Below the pieces are notes generated by a model. It was not told the origin of the DNA. It was given only the letters and a program-made list of their open reading frames with translations, and made no database searches. From Chrysomallon squamiferum (lineage: Eukaryota > Mollusca > Gastropoda > Neomphalida > Peltospiridae): DNA of 64,000 nucleotides. Made by a program: the position numbers and the translations under genes. The stretch spans positions 39,340,751 through 39,404,750 of the forward strand of contig CM022670.1 in NCBI GenBank assembly GCA_012295275.1, given 5' to 3'. Positions 1-64,000 of the stretch are shown piece by piece (positions within the stretch are counted from its first letter, which is position 1; every line of letters begins with the position of its first letter).

Positions 1-206
1 ATTAGTTTACCCAAGACTTTCAAAAACTGTTCTGTAGTCTATGAGCCTTCAAAACAGTTTTATATCCTGGCTCGAAAGCACCTGGCTTTTCACAAAATCC
101 AGCAAGAATTTACTTTACAGCAAAAAATCTTGTAATCAGAAATTATCTTGAAAGTTTTTGAAAATGAAGATATCAGAGGTATATATTCTTCTTTTTTCTT
201 ATTTTG

Positions 207-320
207 TTATGTATGTATTTATTTATTTATATTATTAATTAATTGATTAATTAATTTAATATTTATTGTTATTAATTAATTAATGAATTATTATTATTAT
301 TAATTAATTAATTTATATAT
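207..320. repeat. AT-rich simple repeat (TTTA, TTAA, TTA)
   Basis: A run of TTTA, TTAA and TTA motifs with little other sequence. Low complexity; no other role seen. Confidence 0.85.
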
Positions 321-502
321 TGGTTTGTATGTGTTCAGATTGAAATGTATTTGGAGTATCTGAAATTTGATTAAATATATAAATAAACTGAAAAGCAGTA
401 CATACTTTAACATTAGGTATGTTGTTAGGAATAGGACACAGAACGTACATGTTAAATCATAATATCATTGCATCTGTTTTCCAATTTATTATTAAAACAT
501 GT

Positions 503-607
503 AGGTGAAAATGTGTGTGTGTGTGTGTGTGTGTGTTTATGTTTATGGGTGTTATGAAAAATCTGTATATCTTTCCATAGATATTTCATAAAACCCACAA
601 ACACAGA

Positions 608-644
<37 letters not shown>

Positions 645-650
645 TTTCCT
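503..650. repeat. Inverted repeat with GT/CA arms
   Basis: The left arm carries GAAAATG, a (GT)n run, GGGTGTTATGAAAA and TATATC. The right arm is its approximate reverse complement: GATATTTCATAAAACCC, a (CA)n run and CATTTTCC. The arms are about 65 nt each around a loop of roughly 8 nt. It could be a short foldback transposon or a palindrome grown from an inverted duplication. No transposase is present. Confidence 0.7.
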
Positions 651-967
651 TTTTGCTACAACAGTTGTCTATGGAGAAATGAAGCAGCTTTATTCTCTCA
701 TTGTCATCAAAAACACAACAACAACAACAACAACAACAAAAAAAACCCACTTAATTTTTAACCATATTATATTGATTACAGAGAAACATGAATAGGTGTT
801 GCTAAACAAATGTTCATTCATTCAGGTTGAGTTTTAATTAGAAAACCTCACAGCAGGTACCATGTAATACACACATTAAACACAGCATTGTGTATTTCAG
901 ATCACACTTCCACGGATTAGTAAAGGAAAGAAAGTACCTAATAACCTGACACAGCTTTAAAGATTTA

Positions 968-1258
968 ATCTTCACTGCTTCCATCTTTTGTGTGAAATTT
1001 TCATACTGACACCACTTTTTTATGTTTAAACTTTCATGCTTTTGCCATCTTTTGTAGTTAACTTTCATACTGTTGCTATCTTTTGGGGTTACACTTTCAT
1101 GTGGATGCTGTATTTTGTGGTTAAACTTTTCATACTGTTAGTGTCTTTTGTGGTTGAAACCTTCATACTGTTCCTATCTTTTGTCTTAATCTTTCGTACT
1201 GTTGCTATCTTTTGTTTTAATCTTTCATGCTGTTACTGTCTTTTGTGGTTTGGTTGAA
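968..1258. repeat. Degenerate ~35 bp tandem repeat
   Basis: About eight diverged copies of a unit reading roughly CTTTCATACTGTTGCTATCT then TTTGTGGTTAAA. The open frames over it are shadows of the repeat. Confidence 0.8.
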
Positions 1259-2120
1259 ATTTCAGCTTTCCTTGAAGCTGAATGCTAATAACACTGTGGA
1301 TCAAACTCTGTAATTTATCAAGAAAGGTTTCAACTGAAAATTAAAGGTTATCGTGTGTCACAGAGGTCAGGAAGATTTCTCCCAGTCTCAAGGAATTATG
1401 GGATTACACTGAATTAAGGAGTCATTTTGATTAAATTATTAGATTAGTGTTCTGTGATAACCTTTTGAAGAGCTACTACATTATTTTCTAACTTCACAGC
1501 TTCGTTAATGTACAGAAACACATACAGGTAATATTAAAATTATTACATCTTGATTGTGAAATCATTTAAATAATTTGCTAATGTGAAAGGTGGTGTAGGT
1601 TTTTAACCTCAATTTGTCAGTGAAAAATTGGAAGTAAATGTTATTACTGTAACTAATATTTGCAAGAAATTTGAAATTCTTTTTAAACCTATGGTGTTAA
1701 AATATTTTAATTATCAGCCTACTATTAGTTTTTTTATTATTTGTTTTCAGTTTTATTATTTGTTTTCAGTCTTTTATTATTAATATTACTGAATCCAGAT
1801 TAAATACAGTTTATTGTCACATTCCTGTCTGTTCTGTAGCAAAACATTTTATTAGTCTATTGGAGATTTGATCCTGTAGTCTCAAGAGAATGCTCAATTA
1901 TTAGATAATTTCTGATAGCAATGATATGGTGAACTGCAGAATTTAAATAACAAAAAAACAAAAAAAAACTTCTTATTTTAATCTTGTATTTTCTTTGATG
2001 ATGAAGTTTCTGTTTTTTAACTTAATCATTTTGTCACAGATTTGGTTTTTACTTGGCATTCATTCAGCACTGGCATTGGCTAGCATGTTTAAACCTTATT
2101 TAACAGAGTGGAATCAAACA

Positions 2121-2362
2121 AACATGATAACTTTATTTCAGAGTTCTTCAATGTTTTTTACACTGCCAACCCGAACAGTTGCATCTTCTTGTACAGCTGC
2201 TCGTTTGACACCCAAACAATTCTATCTCATCTCTTGTTTAATTAGTTCTTCGAGGAAACAGTATAACTTTATTTCAAAGTTTTTACACATCCAGTTTGAA
2301 CAGTTATATCTCTCCATACAGGGATCTATTTGATACCCAAACAATTCTATCTTCACTGCTTT
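2121..2362. repeat. Diverged tandem duplication, ~125-135 bp unit
   Basis: Two copies share ATAACTTTATTTCA near their start and GACACCCAAACAATTCTATC or GATACCCAAACAATTCTATC near their end (copy 1 from 2121, copy 2 from about 2257). The 112-codon open frame over it (1995-2333) has no recognisable domain and is probably chance. Confidence 0.65.
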
Positions 2363-3100
2363 TAAACTACTTTTTAAAAACCCCACAAACAAACAATACA
2401 AGGTCTGTAGTCAGAAATCTTACCCTTTAACAAAACATTGCTTTTGTTTTCTTCTTTTCTTCCTGTTTTTTTTTTAATTTCCAAACAGGACAGAGAAAGT
2501 TTTAATGTCCTAGTCAGAAAATATTTCTCTTGAAATACGATCCTGCTTTCTGTATAGTCTGTTTATAAAACTATTAAACTTTAAAATGTTTGAGGATTAG
2601 CAAGAATAGTAAGTGTTATGGGTCTAATAATACTAATGTCTTTATACAGTTACACTTCCTAATTAATGCTGGGAAGGAAGAAATACAAGGATGTTCACTG
2701 TTTTACTTCCACCATTAAAGTGATAACGTCTGCTTCTAACAGAAGCCAATTCTGCCGTCTGGTTTAAAAATGACTTTTTTGTAAGATATACATTTCAGCT
2801 GCTAATTAAAATCAAAAACAATTTGCTATGGAAATGAATTACACGTGTGTCTTAAATATCTGACTGAATTCAGAATAATGTTTCCAAGAATAAAATTGGT
2901 TATGGGAAGGAGGAGGAAGTAAATTCTGTGAAATGTTTGACTAGTAAAAATGGATGTAAAATGAAGGGTTGAGAACTAGAGTAGGTTAACCACAAATACA
3001 CTCAGTGGCAGATGTCAAAAAAGATTCATCAGAGACAGAATGATCTAATCCATTTGACTTAAGTTTAACTGTACCTCTACAGTACCTGTGATAAACTTTG

Positions 3101-3104
<4 letters not shown>

Positions 3105-3148
<44 letters not shown>

Positions 3149-3202
3149 TTATTATTATTTTTATTATTGTTATTATTGTTGTTATTATTGTTATTATTTT
3201 AT
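3105..3202. repeat. (TTA)n microsatellite
   Basis: About 100 bp of TTA repeats with a few TTT and TTG variants. Confidence 0.9.
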
Positions 3203-4703
3203 CCTTTTAATATCTCCAATCTCCAACACTGATTATATCAAAAACTGTCTCATTATCTCAATTCTGCATCCAGTTAATGCTTGTTACATCATGTGAATGC
3301 CAAGTCAGGAATTTACAAGTGAGTAACACACAGGTATTCATATATAATTAATACAACACTGACTAGGTAAGAACTAGTAAGCCTGAGGATTAGTGTGTGT
3401 GGTGTTCCTCACTGTGCTAACCAGAGGAAAAATTAACATGGGATGCTGAGAAGATAATGAAGAAATTCTTCTTTACCTGATAGCCACAAACATAATTCTC
3501 TTTTTTCTTTACTGATCTGAAACAACGACAACACAGAACAAATTCTTTACTCGATAACCACTAGCAGACATTGTTTTCTTTATTTATTCCTGTTTTAAAA
3601 AAAAAAAGCTACCTCTCAGATTCACAGGGTTAAACACAAACATTTCAAACAATACAACTTCTCCCTTTCCTCTAAGCAGTTTATTTCCTGGAAACTTTAT
3701 TATAAATTTAGTCAAAACTATTTAGAACACCTGTAATTCATTACCTTAGTAAAAAAAACGTTTTTGATTTTTGGCACAGCAATGTGTAATTTCTATCTTG
3801 TTGTGTTGTTGTTATTTTAAACAGACCACAGATGTTGGCTTCTGGTGGAAGCAGAATGGATTACATTGAGGTGGAAATAATCAGAGAAATGCAAGCACCC
3901 TTATTTAATCAGTACCTGGGTATAAACAGAGAAATTATAGCAGCAGTTTCCATTTCTAATAAGTTTAAAATATCTTAAGTCAGTGACTGTAAATACAAAC
4001 AGGTGTAACTGTTAATGAGTATAATTATATTTAGTTCTTGTTAAAACGTTCCTGATGGGATGTACACTAATAACCTAAACATTTTTTTTTACTTTGTCTT
4101 GTTGTTTTAACATGTCTGTGATGGCTGATACATGTAATAAAGTAAATATTTAACGAGTATGTGAAGAATTATGGAAGTCTGCCATTTTCTCCTGTCAGCG
4201 ATTTACACTATGATGATGTAGGTAAACAAACAAATAAATCATTAACAGATGTCATATAACTGTTAGCCTTTCTCTTATGTCTTGTTTTTTTTTAAACTTT
4301 TTTTTTAAACTTTTTTTGTTTTTTTTTAATACAGCTATTTCCAAAACTCCATCCATAGGGCTTATTACGTTTGTTTTGACTTAGGAACTTGGAATCACTG
4401 ATTGATCTTACTGTAAATGCAATTCTATTCCCATGGCAATCTTAAATGCAATCAGCTTTGACCAGCAGTCCATGAGAATCTGGTTTTGAACCTCTGTCTG
4501 CTATGCATGTCATATTTGTACCACACATCTGAGATAGAATTTTGCTGTGGTAGAAGAAATAACAGATAATATACAGGACAGTTTTTTGGTAGCAACACTT
4601 TGTGGTATGTGCACAGCACCATACCAAGAACTTTAAAAAAAAATTAAAATCTTTTTATTCTGTTTTTTCCTCAGATGTTTTATGAAATAACAATGATAAT
4701 GAT

Positions 4704-4775
4704 GATAGTAGTAGTAGTAGTAGTAGTAGTAGTTGTCGTAGTAGTAGCAGTAGTGGTAATGTTGATGACAGAGAT
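4704..4775. repeat. (TAG)n microsatellite
   Basis: TAG/GTA trinucleotide run with minor interruptions. Its Met-Val open frame is a repeat artefact. Confidence 0.9.
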
Positions 4776-6116
4776 GATGATGATCTGCTGTTTAATATTT
4801 CATCAAGCACACAACATAATTTTTCAGTTTGGGAATATATTAACTAAAAAAAAATGCTTATGTAGAAAATGCAAAAAAAACAACGTAGACTATATACAAA
4901 TTGGTAAAGTTTTAAACTGAAATCATATTTTCTTTCCATAATAAAATAAAATCTAAAAAGATGGTTACATTTTGTAAAAATTAAAAATAATAAATAACAA
5001 ATTTAGAATGTTTTTGTAGTTTTTTTGATACATGAATATCACAAGCCATAACAAATAGCCTGTGCTTTTATTTCATTTCATTTGTCACTTCTATTTTGTC
5101 ATTATAATTTTTTTCTCAGTTTCTAATTAAATCTGAAATTTCAAATTACTTTTACACATATTTTTATAGCTGTAGGGGAATATTTAAATTAGATGTTTTG
5201 ATTAAATCAGATAGGTAACATTATGTATTCACATGTGTAGTATAGATACTGTTCATATTGTGTTTAGTGTTTATGCCTTCTTGATATAAATAAAATGTGG
5301 TTGATATGGAGATCACTTGGAATATTTTATCATTTTCATTACAGGGAAAATATTTTGTTATATTTTAGGATATTTAAATCAGTAATTTTAATACATTTTT
5401 AATTCTAAAGAACATTTATTATTCTGCAAAAAATAATTTTATTGTTATTGTTTTAAAAAAAAAATACAAAATATAAAAATTACAAAAAATATTATTTTTT
5501 ATAATTATTTCAATTAATAACTATTTTTAAAAACAGTGAAAAATTAGTGCATAAATTCATTTGTTTGAATGCGTTTGTACATATGGTTCTTGCTAAATTG
5601 ACGTTAAATAAATAAAAAAGATAAGAAATGAATGATAAATAAAAAAAAAATAAAAAAAAGAAAGTAAGAATTTTAAGAAGAGTAGCAGTAGTTTCAATTT
5701 AGACAGACAAGTCATGGTGACATTTTACAAACTGATAGAATTTCAAAAGTTTCTTAATATCTTAACCAGAAATACACTGAGTGTGATTCTTATTTGTGTT
5801 TGTGTTCTGGAAGACATAGTTATTAAATTTGGATTTCTTGTTGGCAGTATGTGCTCAAATAATCCAAATAGGATTTTTCTATTTTCTTTTTTTTGCAGAT
5901 TGGCAGTATTTACCGAAATGAATAGCATTTCTTTCTTCTTTTCTTTTTTTTCTTTTTTTTTTTATATATCATCTGTATTTTTCTTCATCTTTTTTTACTG
6001 GCACAGTTTGCTGAAATAATAGAAGTAGCATTTTTTCCCCCCCATTTTTACAGTAGTTGTTGAAATAATATAAAGTGTGTTTATTTTCAGGTTACCTGGT
6101 GATTAGTGATGATAAC

Positions 6117-59889
<53,773 letters not shown>

Positions 59890-62280
59890 GTGAGTAATTG
59901 GGATGCGTTTATCAAACAGATGAAAGAATCTGGTCACTATTTTTGGATATTACTTCAGGAGCTATTGTTACTTTATCAAAGCACTTTGCTAATTAATTCC
60001 TGTTCTTTAATTCCGGAGTAGAGTCCATCTTTTGTGTTTTTCCTGCTGACTTTTGTTGGTTACTTTCCTAACAAGCATTGCAGTTTCGTATTAATTCAAA
60101 TACAAATAATGTTAATGTTAATAATAAGAGTATTGTTGTATACTGATAACACAATGGATGATCAAGCATCAGTTGTATTTATGATTTAAAATTCTGTTAT
60201 ATATATAGATAGATAGCATTATGAATCTTCTTCTTCTGTTTGTTTTTGTAGGGGGTTATTTTTGGTTGTTTTTTTTTACTTGTTTTTTTTACGTCATTGA
60301 AAAAGAAATATTAATTATTATTTGTGTATATCTTAAGATTACTGTTCTAATATAAGTGATGAGAAAATGAATAAATGTCTGTGTGTGTATGTTTGTGTGA
60401 ATATATACACTGAATTTTTTAAATCATACTTTTATATCATAAGTAACTATAGATCTATTTATAGAAGTCAGTTTCAATATAGAATATAAAAAATAAATTA
60501 CAATATTAAACTCGGACACAATAACTCTTTGATAAAGTTTGAATACAGAACAAAAGGCTTTTTTTTGGGATAAGTCCTTGCATATGTTAAAAGTAGGCAA
60601 CTTCCCATTCAGAACTGCAGCATATTTTCATCTGTGTATATGTGTGTGTGTAATATACTTTCTTTATTGCTCATTTGATTACAGCTTTCACACAAATAAC
60701 ATCTAGAACCAGTTAGTTTTAAAATATCATAAATAAGCATTCAGTTAGTCGCGTTATACAGTAGTTCTTGATTATTTCTTTTATACGGTTATATATAGTT
60801 GTGTATACACATACATGTTTGTGTATGTATATGTGTGTGTGTGTGTGTGTATGTGTGTATCTGAATAGTGTTGTAGTTTTTCACAAACTGCTTTCTCTTC
60901 AAGTCTTCTCATAAGAAATAAAAGGAGTGAATCAATTCATGCATAGTTTTTTTGTGGTAATCTTTTGGATTTTTTTTTGTTGTTGTTGTTTTGAATTTGT
61001 TTTTGTGCATTTTCAACTTGTTTAAGCTTTAAGACAAACTTACCCTTTGTTTTTCTCTCAGAATAGTTATCAAACATAAAAGGAATCATGTTTTAAATGT
61101 TACTCTGCCGGTGCATAATAATAAAACTGGTCGTTTCTCCATAACTTGTGCTAAATATAAAACTTAATATCTTTTCCTCGCTGTTTTCTGTGTCCACAAA
61201 TAGTCTGTTGACATTAATAACTTAATAAGTAATATCAGATGGTTTTTTTGTGTATCTGATGTCTTGATGGGTCTGAGGTGGTTCGATGCTGTGGTTAATT
61301 CTTTCCGTGCTAAAACAAGTCGTATGTTGCAGATTCAAATCAGTCATTTTTATCTGTGGTTGTGCAGAAAATAGTATTTTTATATCACACGTGTGTGATC
61401 AAAGACTGTAATTTAGTCTCTTTGTGATACGGGTCCCGTTTCTGGTAATTTTCATTTTATTTAAACAAAGCCTGATTGTTGTGTGTAAAATTAACTTGAA
61501 TTATGTGCATGCAGAAGTGCAGTAAATACATTCTTTAACGACAGATGTATTTATTTTTGTGTTGAACTATGCTTTAATTTTTAAATTTTTTAAAATTTTG
61601 TTGTTGTTTTTTTTTTTAGGTTTTTTTTTTAGTCTTGATTATAATCTTTAAACTTGATGTCAAGAAATAAATAATCAGTAATGAAATTTGATATCTTGTC
61701 TCAGACTTCATCTATAGTAAAAAAAAAAAAAAAAAAAAAAAAAAGAAAATTAAATTTAAAAAAAAATATAAAAAATTTAATGTCCGTAACAAGATGTAAA
61801 TTGTCTGGTTTGAAATGTCTTACAGAAATAGATCTGTCAGGATAAAAATAAACAAAATAAATACAGTAAAAATGTCAAAGAAGCGATACAGACAGTTCAT
61901 AAATCTCTTCCTCTGATGAAATTAGAATGGTTGTTTGCGTCTGCTGCTGTAATCAAAGGGGTTTTGTTCGGTGCAAGGAATGAAGGGAATTTCGTGGGAT
62001 CTCTTGGTCTAATAGTAAAAATACTTGAGATTTAAAATAGTCTGTGAAGTCCATCATTATTATGTATTGGTTAACTTCCCATTAAATTCCCAGTAAGATA
62101 TGTAAATATATTTTTCTTTTTTTCTTCTTCTTTTTTTTTCTTTCTTTTTTCTTTTTTTTTTTTCTTTTTTTGAAGAATGTATTTTGAAAATAAAAATATT
62201 TATTAGACTTATTTTTTAAACTCTGTTTTTGAAATTTTTCAGACTTGAAACTGATGACCTTCACTGTTGTATTTCTCACA

Positions 62281-62365
62281 CAGTCAAAAGCTGTGGTATA
62301 TACTGTCCTGTTTGTTATATAGTGCATATAAAACAATCTTGTAAAGCTAATGAAAAAAAAGAAAA
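62281..62365 (+). mobile_element. SINE 3' fragment
   Basis: CAAAAGCTGTGGTATATACT, GTCCTGTTTGT, TGCATATAAAACAATCTTG and GCTAATGAAAAA line up with the body and tail of the SINE type at 51541-51730. The head is absent, so this is a 5'-truncated or decayed copy. Confidence 0.6.
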
Positions 62366-63079
62366 AGGACCATGTTTCCTTTGATAACTGTTTGACAATA
62401 AATGCACAACATGCTTATGTTTATAAAACAAAATTAATTGCTATACTACATTCTAAAGATGTTCATTGAATAAATTTTATTTACCTTTAAAAATGATGAT
62501 TTATGTAATTCAGATGATATGGTCTTGGTTTGGATTAAAAAGCCTTTATCGGGGTTTTTTTAATACTCATTTTTCTACCTGAAAGTATTAATAATTCATT
62601 TCGTCAGGTGAAAGTGTTTTAAGAAAAAGCTCATGGGAAAAGACATGATACTTTGTTCATTAAAATAAATTGGATTTGACATTTTTTTTTTTTTTTTCAA
62701 GTGACTTTATTTAACTCGGTGCCAAGTTTGAAGTCATGATTATGAATAAAAGATATTGTTGTTAAAGATGCAACTGCTAGCAAAAAACATCCTAATGTTT
62801 ATTTGTGGCTTAAGCGTTAAAACTGATTTATAGTGAATGCTTTATCTGGATTTTAATAAAACTGTATTTTATGTTTATATTTATTATTTCTGATGTTAAT
62901 TTAATGAAGCTGAAATATTTAAATTCTTCTTTTTTTTTTTTATTATTATTATTATTGGGGATAATATAACAATATTAAAAAGATGTTTTTCTGAATTAAT
63001 ATTATTATTATTTTTCAATTTTTAATGAAAATACCCATGACAATTTGAAATAATATAACAATATTCAAGAGATGTTTTT

Positions 63080-63083
63080 CTGA

Positions 63084-63135
<52 letters not shown>
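63080..63135. repeat. (TTA)n in a duplicated context
   Basis: TTA run of about 50 bp. Its flanks (ATAATATAACAATATTCAAG, GATGTTTTTCTGAATTA, CAATTTTTAATGAAAATA) occur also at about 62960-63040 and partly at 63165-63205: a ~120 bp tandem repeat. Confidence 0.85.
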
Positions 63136-63136
<1 letters not shown>

Positions 63137-64000
63137 ATTTTTAATGAAAATAACCTTGACAATTTGGAATAATATATCAGTATAAAAACAGACGTTTTTC
63201 TGAAGTAACCAGAGAGAAAATGGCTTACAGTAATAACATCAGTATGATTAGAAAATCAATACATCCGTATGTTGAGACTGAACATGTTGTTTGCCTGCTA
63301 CTATTAACTTAACTAGCTTCGTTATTAGTAACTTCTTTAGTGCAAGGAAGCAAGGTGTACTTGACATGTAGAAATACCGGCAACAGACTGAGTCGGCCAT
63401 GTTTGTTGTTTACTTATGAATACTGGTTAACGTTATACAGTGGAGTAAGATCAGAATGGATGGGAAAATAAAAATAAAATGAAAATAGAAAGGGAGGGGG
63501 ACAGAGAAATAATAATTTTTAGATAGACAGCACAAATATAAAAAAAGTATTTTATTGTTATTAAGATACTGAGGGATGGCAAAAGAGAAAGAGAGACAGT
63601 GGTTAGATAGGCTGTGTTCATCAGTATGCCAAGTCTGTTGTTGTTATTATTATTATTATTATTTTTATTATTATTAGTATTATTAACACAGGAGGGAGAG
63701 TGAAAGAGAAAGAGAGACACAAAGTCTGTTATCACTACAAATTTTACTTATTTATTCACAAACCAGTTTGAAATACAATAAATACATTTTTCCTGAAGGA
63801 TAAAAAATAACAACAAACAAAAACCCCACATAAAATCATTTTATATTTTTTTAAATTACATTCACTACAAAATTCTCAAAAACAAAAACTTTTTAAATTT
63901 TATATTTTTTTAAATTACATTCACTACAAAATTCTCAAACACAAAAAACTTTTTAAAATTTATTTTTTATTTAAATTCAATTTTACTTATTTTAACAGAC

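Larger units (their letters stand above)
1..6090. other. 5' flank or first intron, no coding exon recognised
   Basis: No recognisable protein-coding exon. It contains AT-rich unique sequence broken by simple and tandem repeats, listed separately. Because the first visible coding exon starts with a splice acceptor 26 nt before its ATG, a noncoding first exon and promoter must lie in this stretch or upstream of the window; I cannot place them. 5400-5680 is almost pure A/T. Confidence 0.7.
59890..64000. other. Intron 13 (runs past the window)
   Basis: 4.1 kb without a recognisable exon. It contains (GT)n near 60830-60850, an A-run at 61720-61744, T-runs at 62110-62171, a SINE fragment (62281-62365), TTA repeats near 63001-63135 and 63640-63686, and a ~75 bp direct repeat at the end (about 63840-63980: TATATTTTTTTAAATTACAT and TTCACTACAAAATTCTCAAA twice). 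The remaining C-terminal exons must lie downstream. Confidence 0.75.

Noticed and set aside
1995-2333. 112-codon ORF as upstream gene or N-terminal exon
   Set aside because: Lies over a diverged tandem duplication, no domain, AT-driven composition, no splice sites in the right phase.
4442-4627. Minus-strand SINE or tRNA relic
   Set aside because: A B-box-like GGTTCAAAACC lies at 4482-4492 (minus strand), but no A box at the right spacing and no SINE body were found.

Overview
This is animal nuclear DNA, AT-rich (introns look about 70% A+T), holding most of one multi-exon gene on the plus strand: a dystrobrevin ortholog (dystrophin-associated protein; Dyb in flies, DTNA/DTNB in vertebrates). 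Thirteen coding exons can be placed between 6117 and 59889. Each has AG/GT boundaries, and the phases join without a frame break except at one gap. Exon GC is about 50% or less while introns are full of A/T runs, simple repeats and minisatellites. The protein sequence is clearly invertebrate, and three pieces of a tRNA-derived SINE that I recall as common in mollusc genomes (51541-51730, 57101-57245, 62281-62365) point to a mollusc, most likely a gastropod. That taxonomic call is an inference.

Layout: 1-6090 is 5' flank or first intron with simple repeats. Exons 1-5 (6117-14199) encode the N-terminus and EF-hand-like region. 14200-16187 should hold one more exon (end of the EF-hand region, before the ZZ finger), but no intact copy is visible. 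Exon 6 (16188-16354) is the ZZ zinc finger. Exons 7-9 (17333-19765) encode the linker and the syntrophin-binding segment. A 23.4 kb intron (19766-43162) follows. Exons 10-11 (43163-50827) encode the two coiled-coil helices that pair with dystrophin. Exon 12 (54457-54733) is a Ser/Thr/Pro-rich linker plus a conserved helix, and exon 13 (59842-59889) is a short acidic exon. The last exon ends in phase 1, so the gene runs past the window. No second protein gene, rRNA, intact tRNA or CRISPR array was found.

The most unusual thing is that tandem repeats sit on the splice junctions of this gene. The exon 3 5' splice site lies inside an array of about 65-70 copies of a 33-36 bp unit made from the exon end plus the intron start (10124-12393). 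The exon 4 5' splice site is present three times in a 54 bp in-frame tandem repeat (12988-13149). The exon 10 3' splice site is the truncated last unit of a 23-copy, 40 bp minisatellite (42233-43162), and a second unrelated ~40 bp array starts just downstream of the same exon (43255-44030). Because the units at exons 3 and 4 preserve frame, use of alternative copies would insert peptide repeats into the EF-hand region of dystrobrevin. This could be a source of variable-length isoforms, or only a mutational curiosity; RNA reads would decide.
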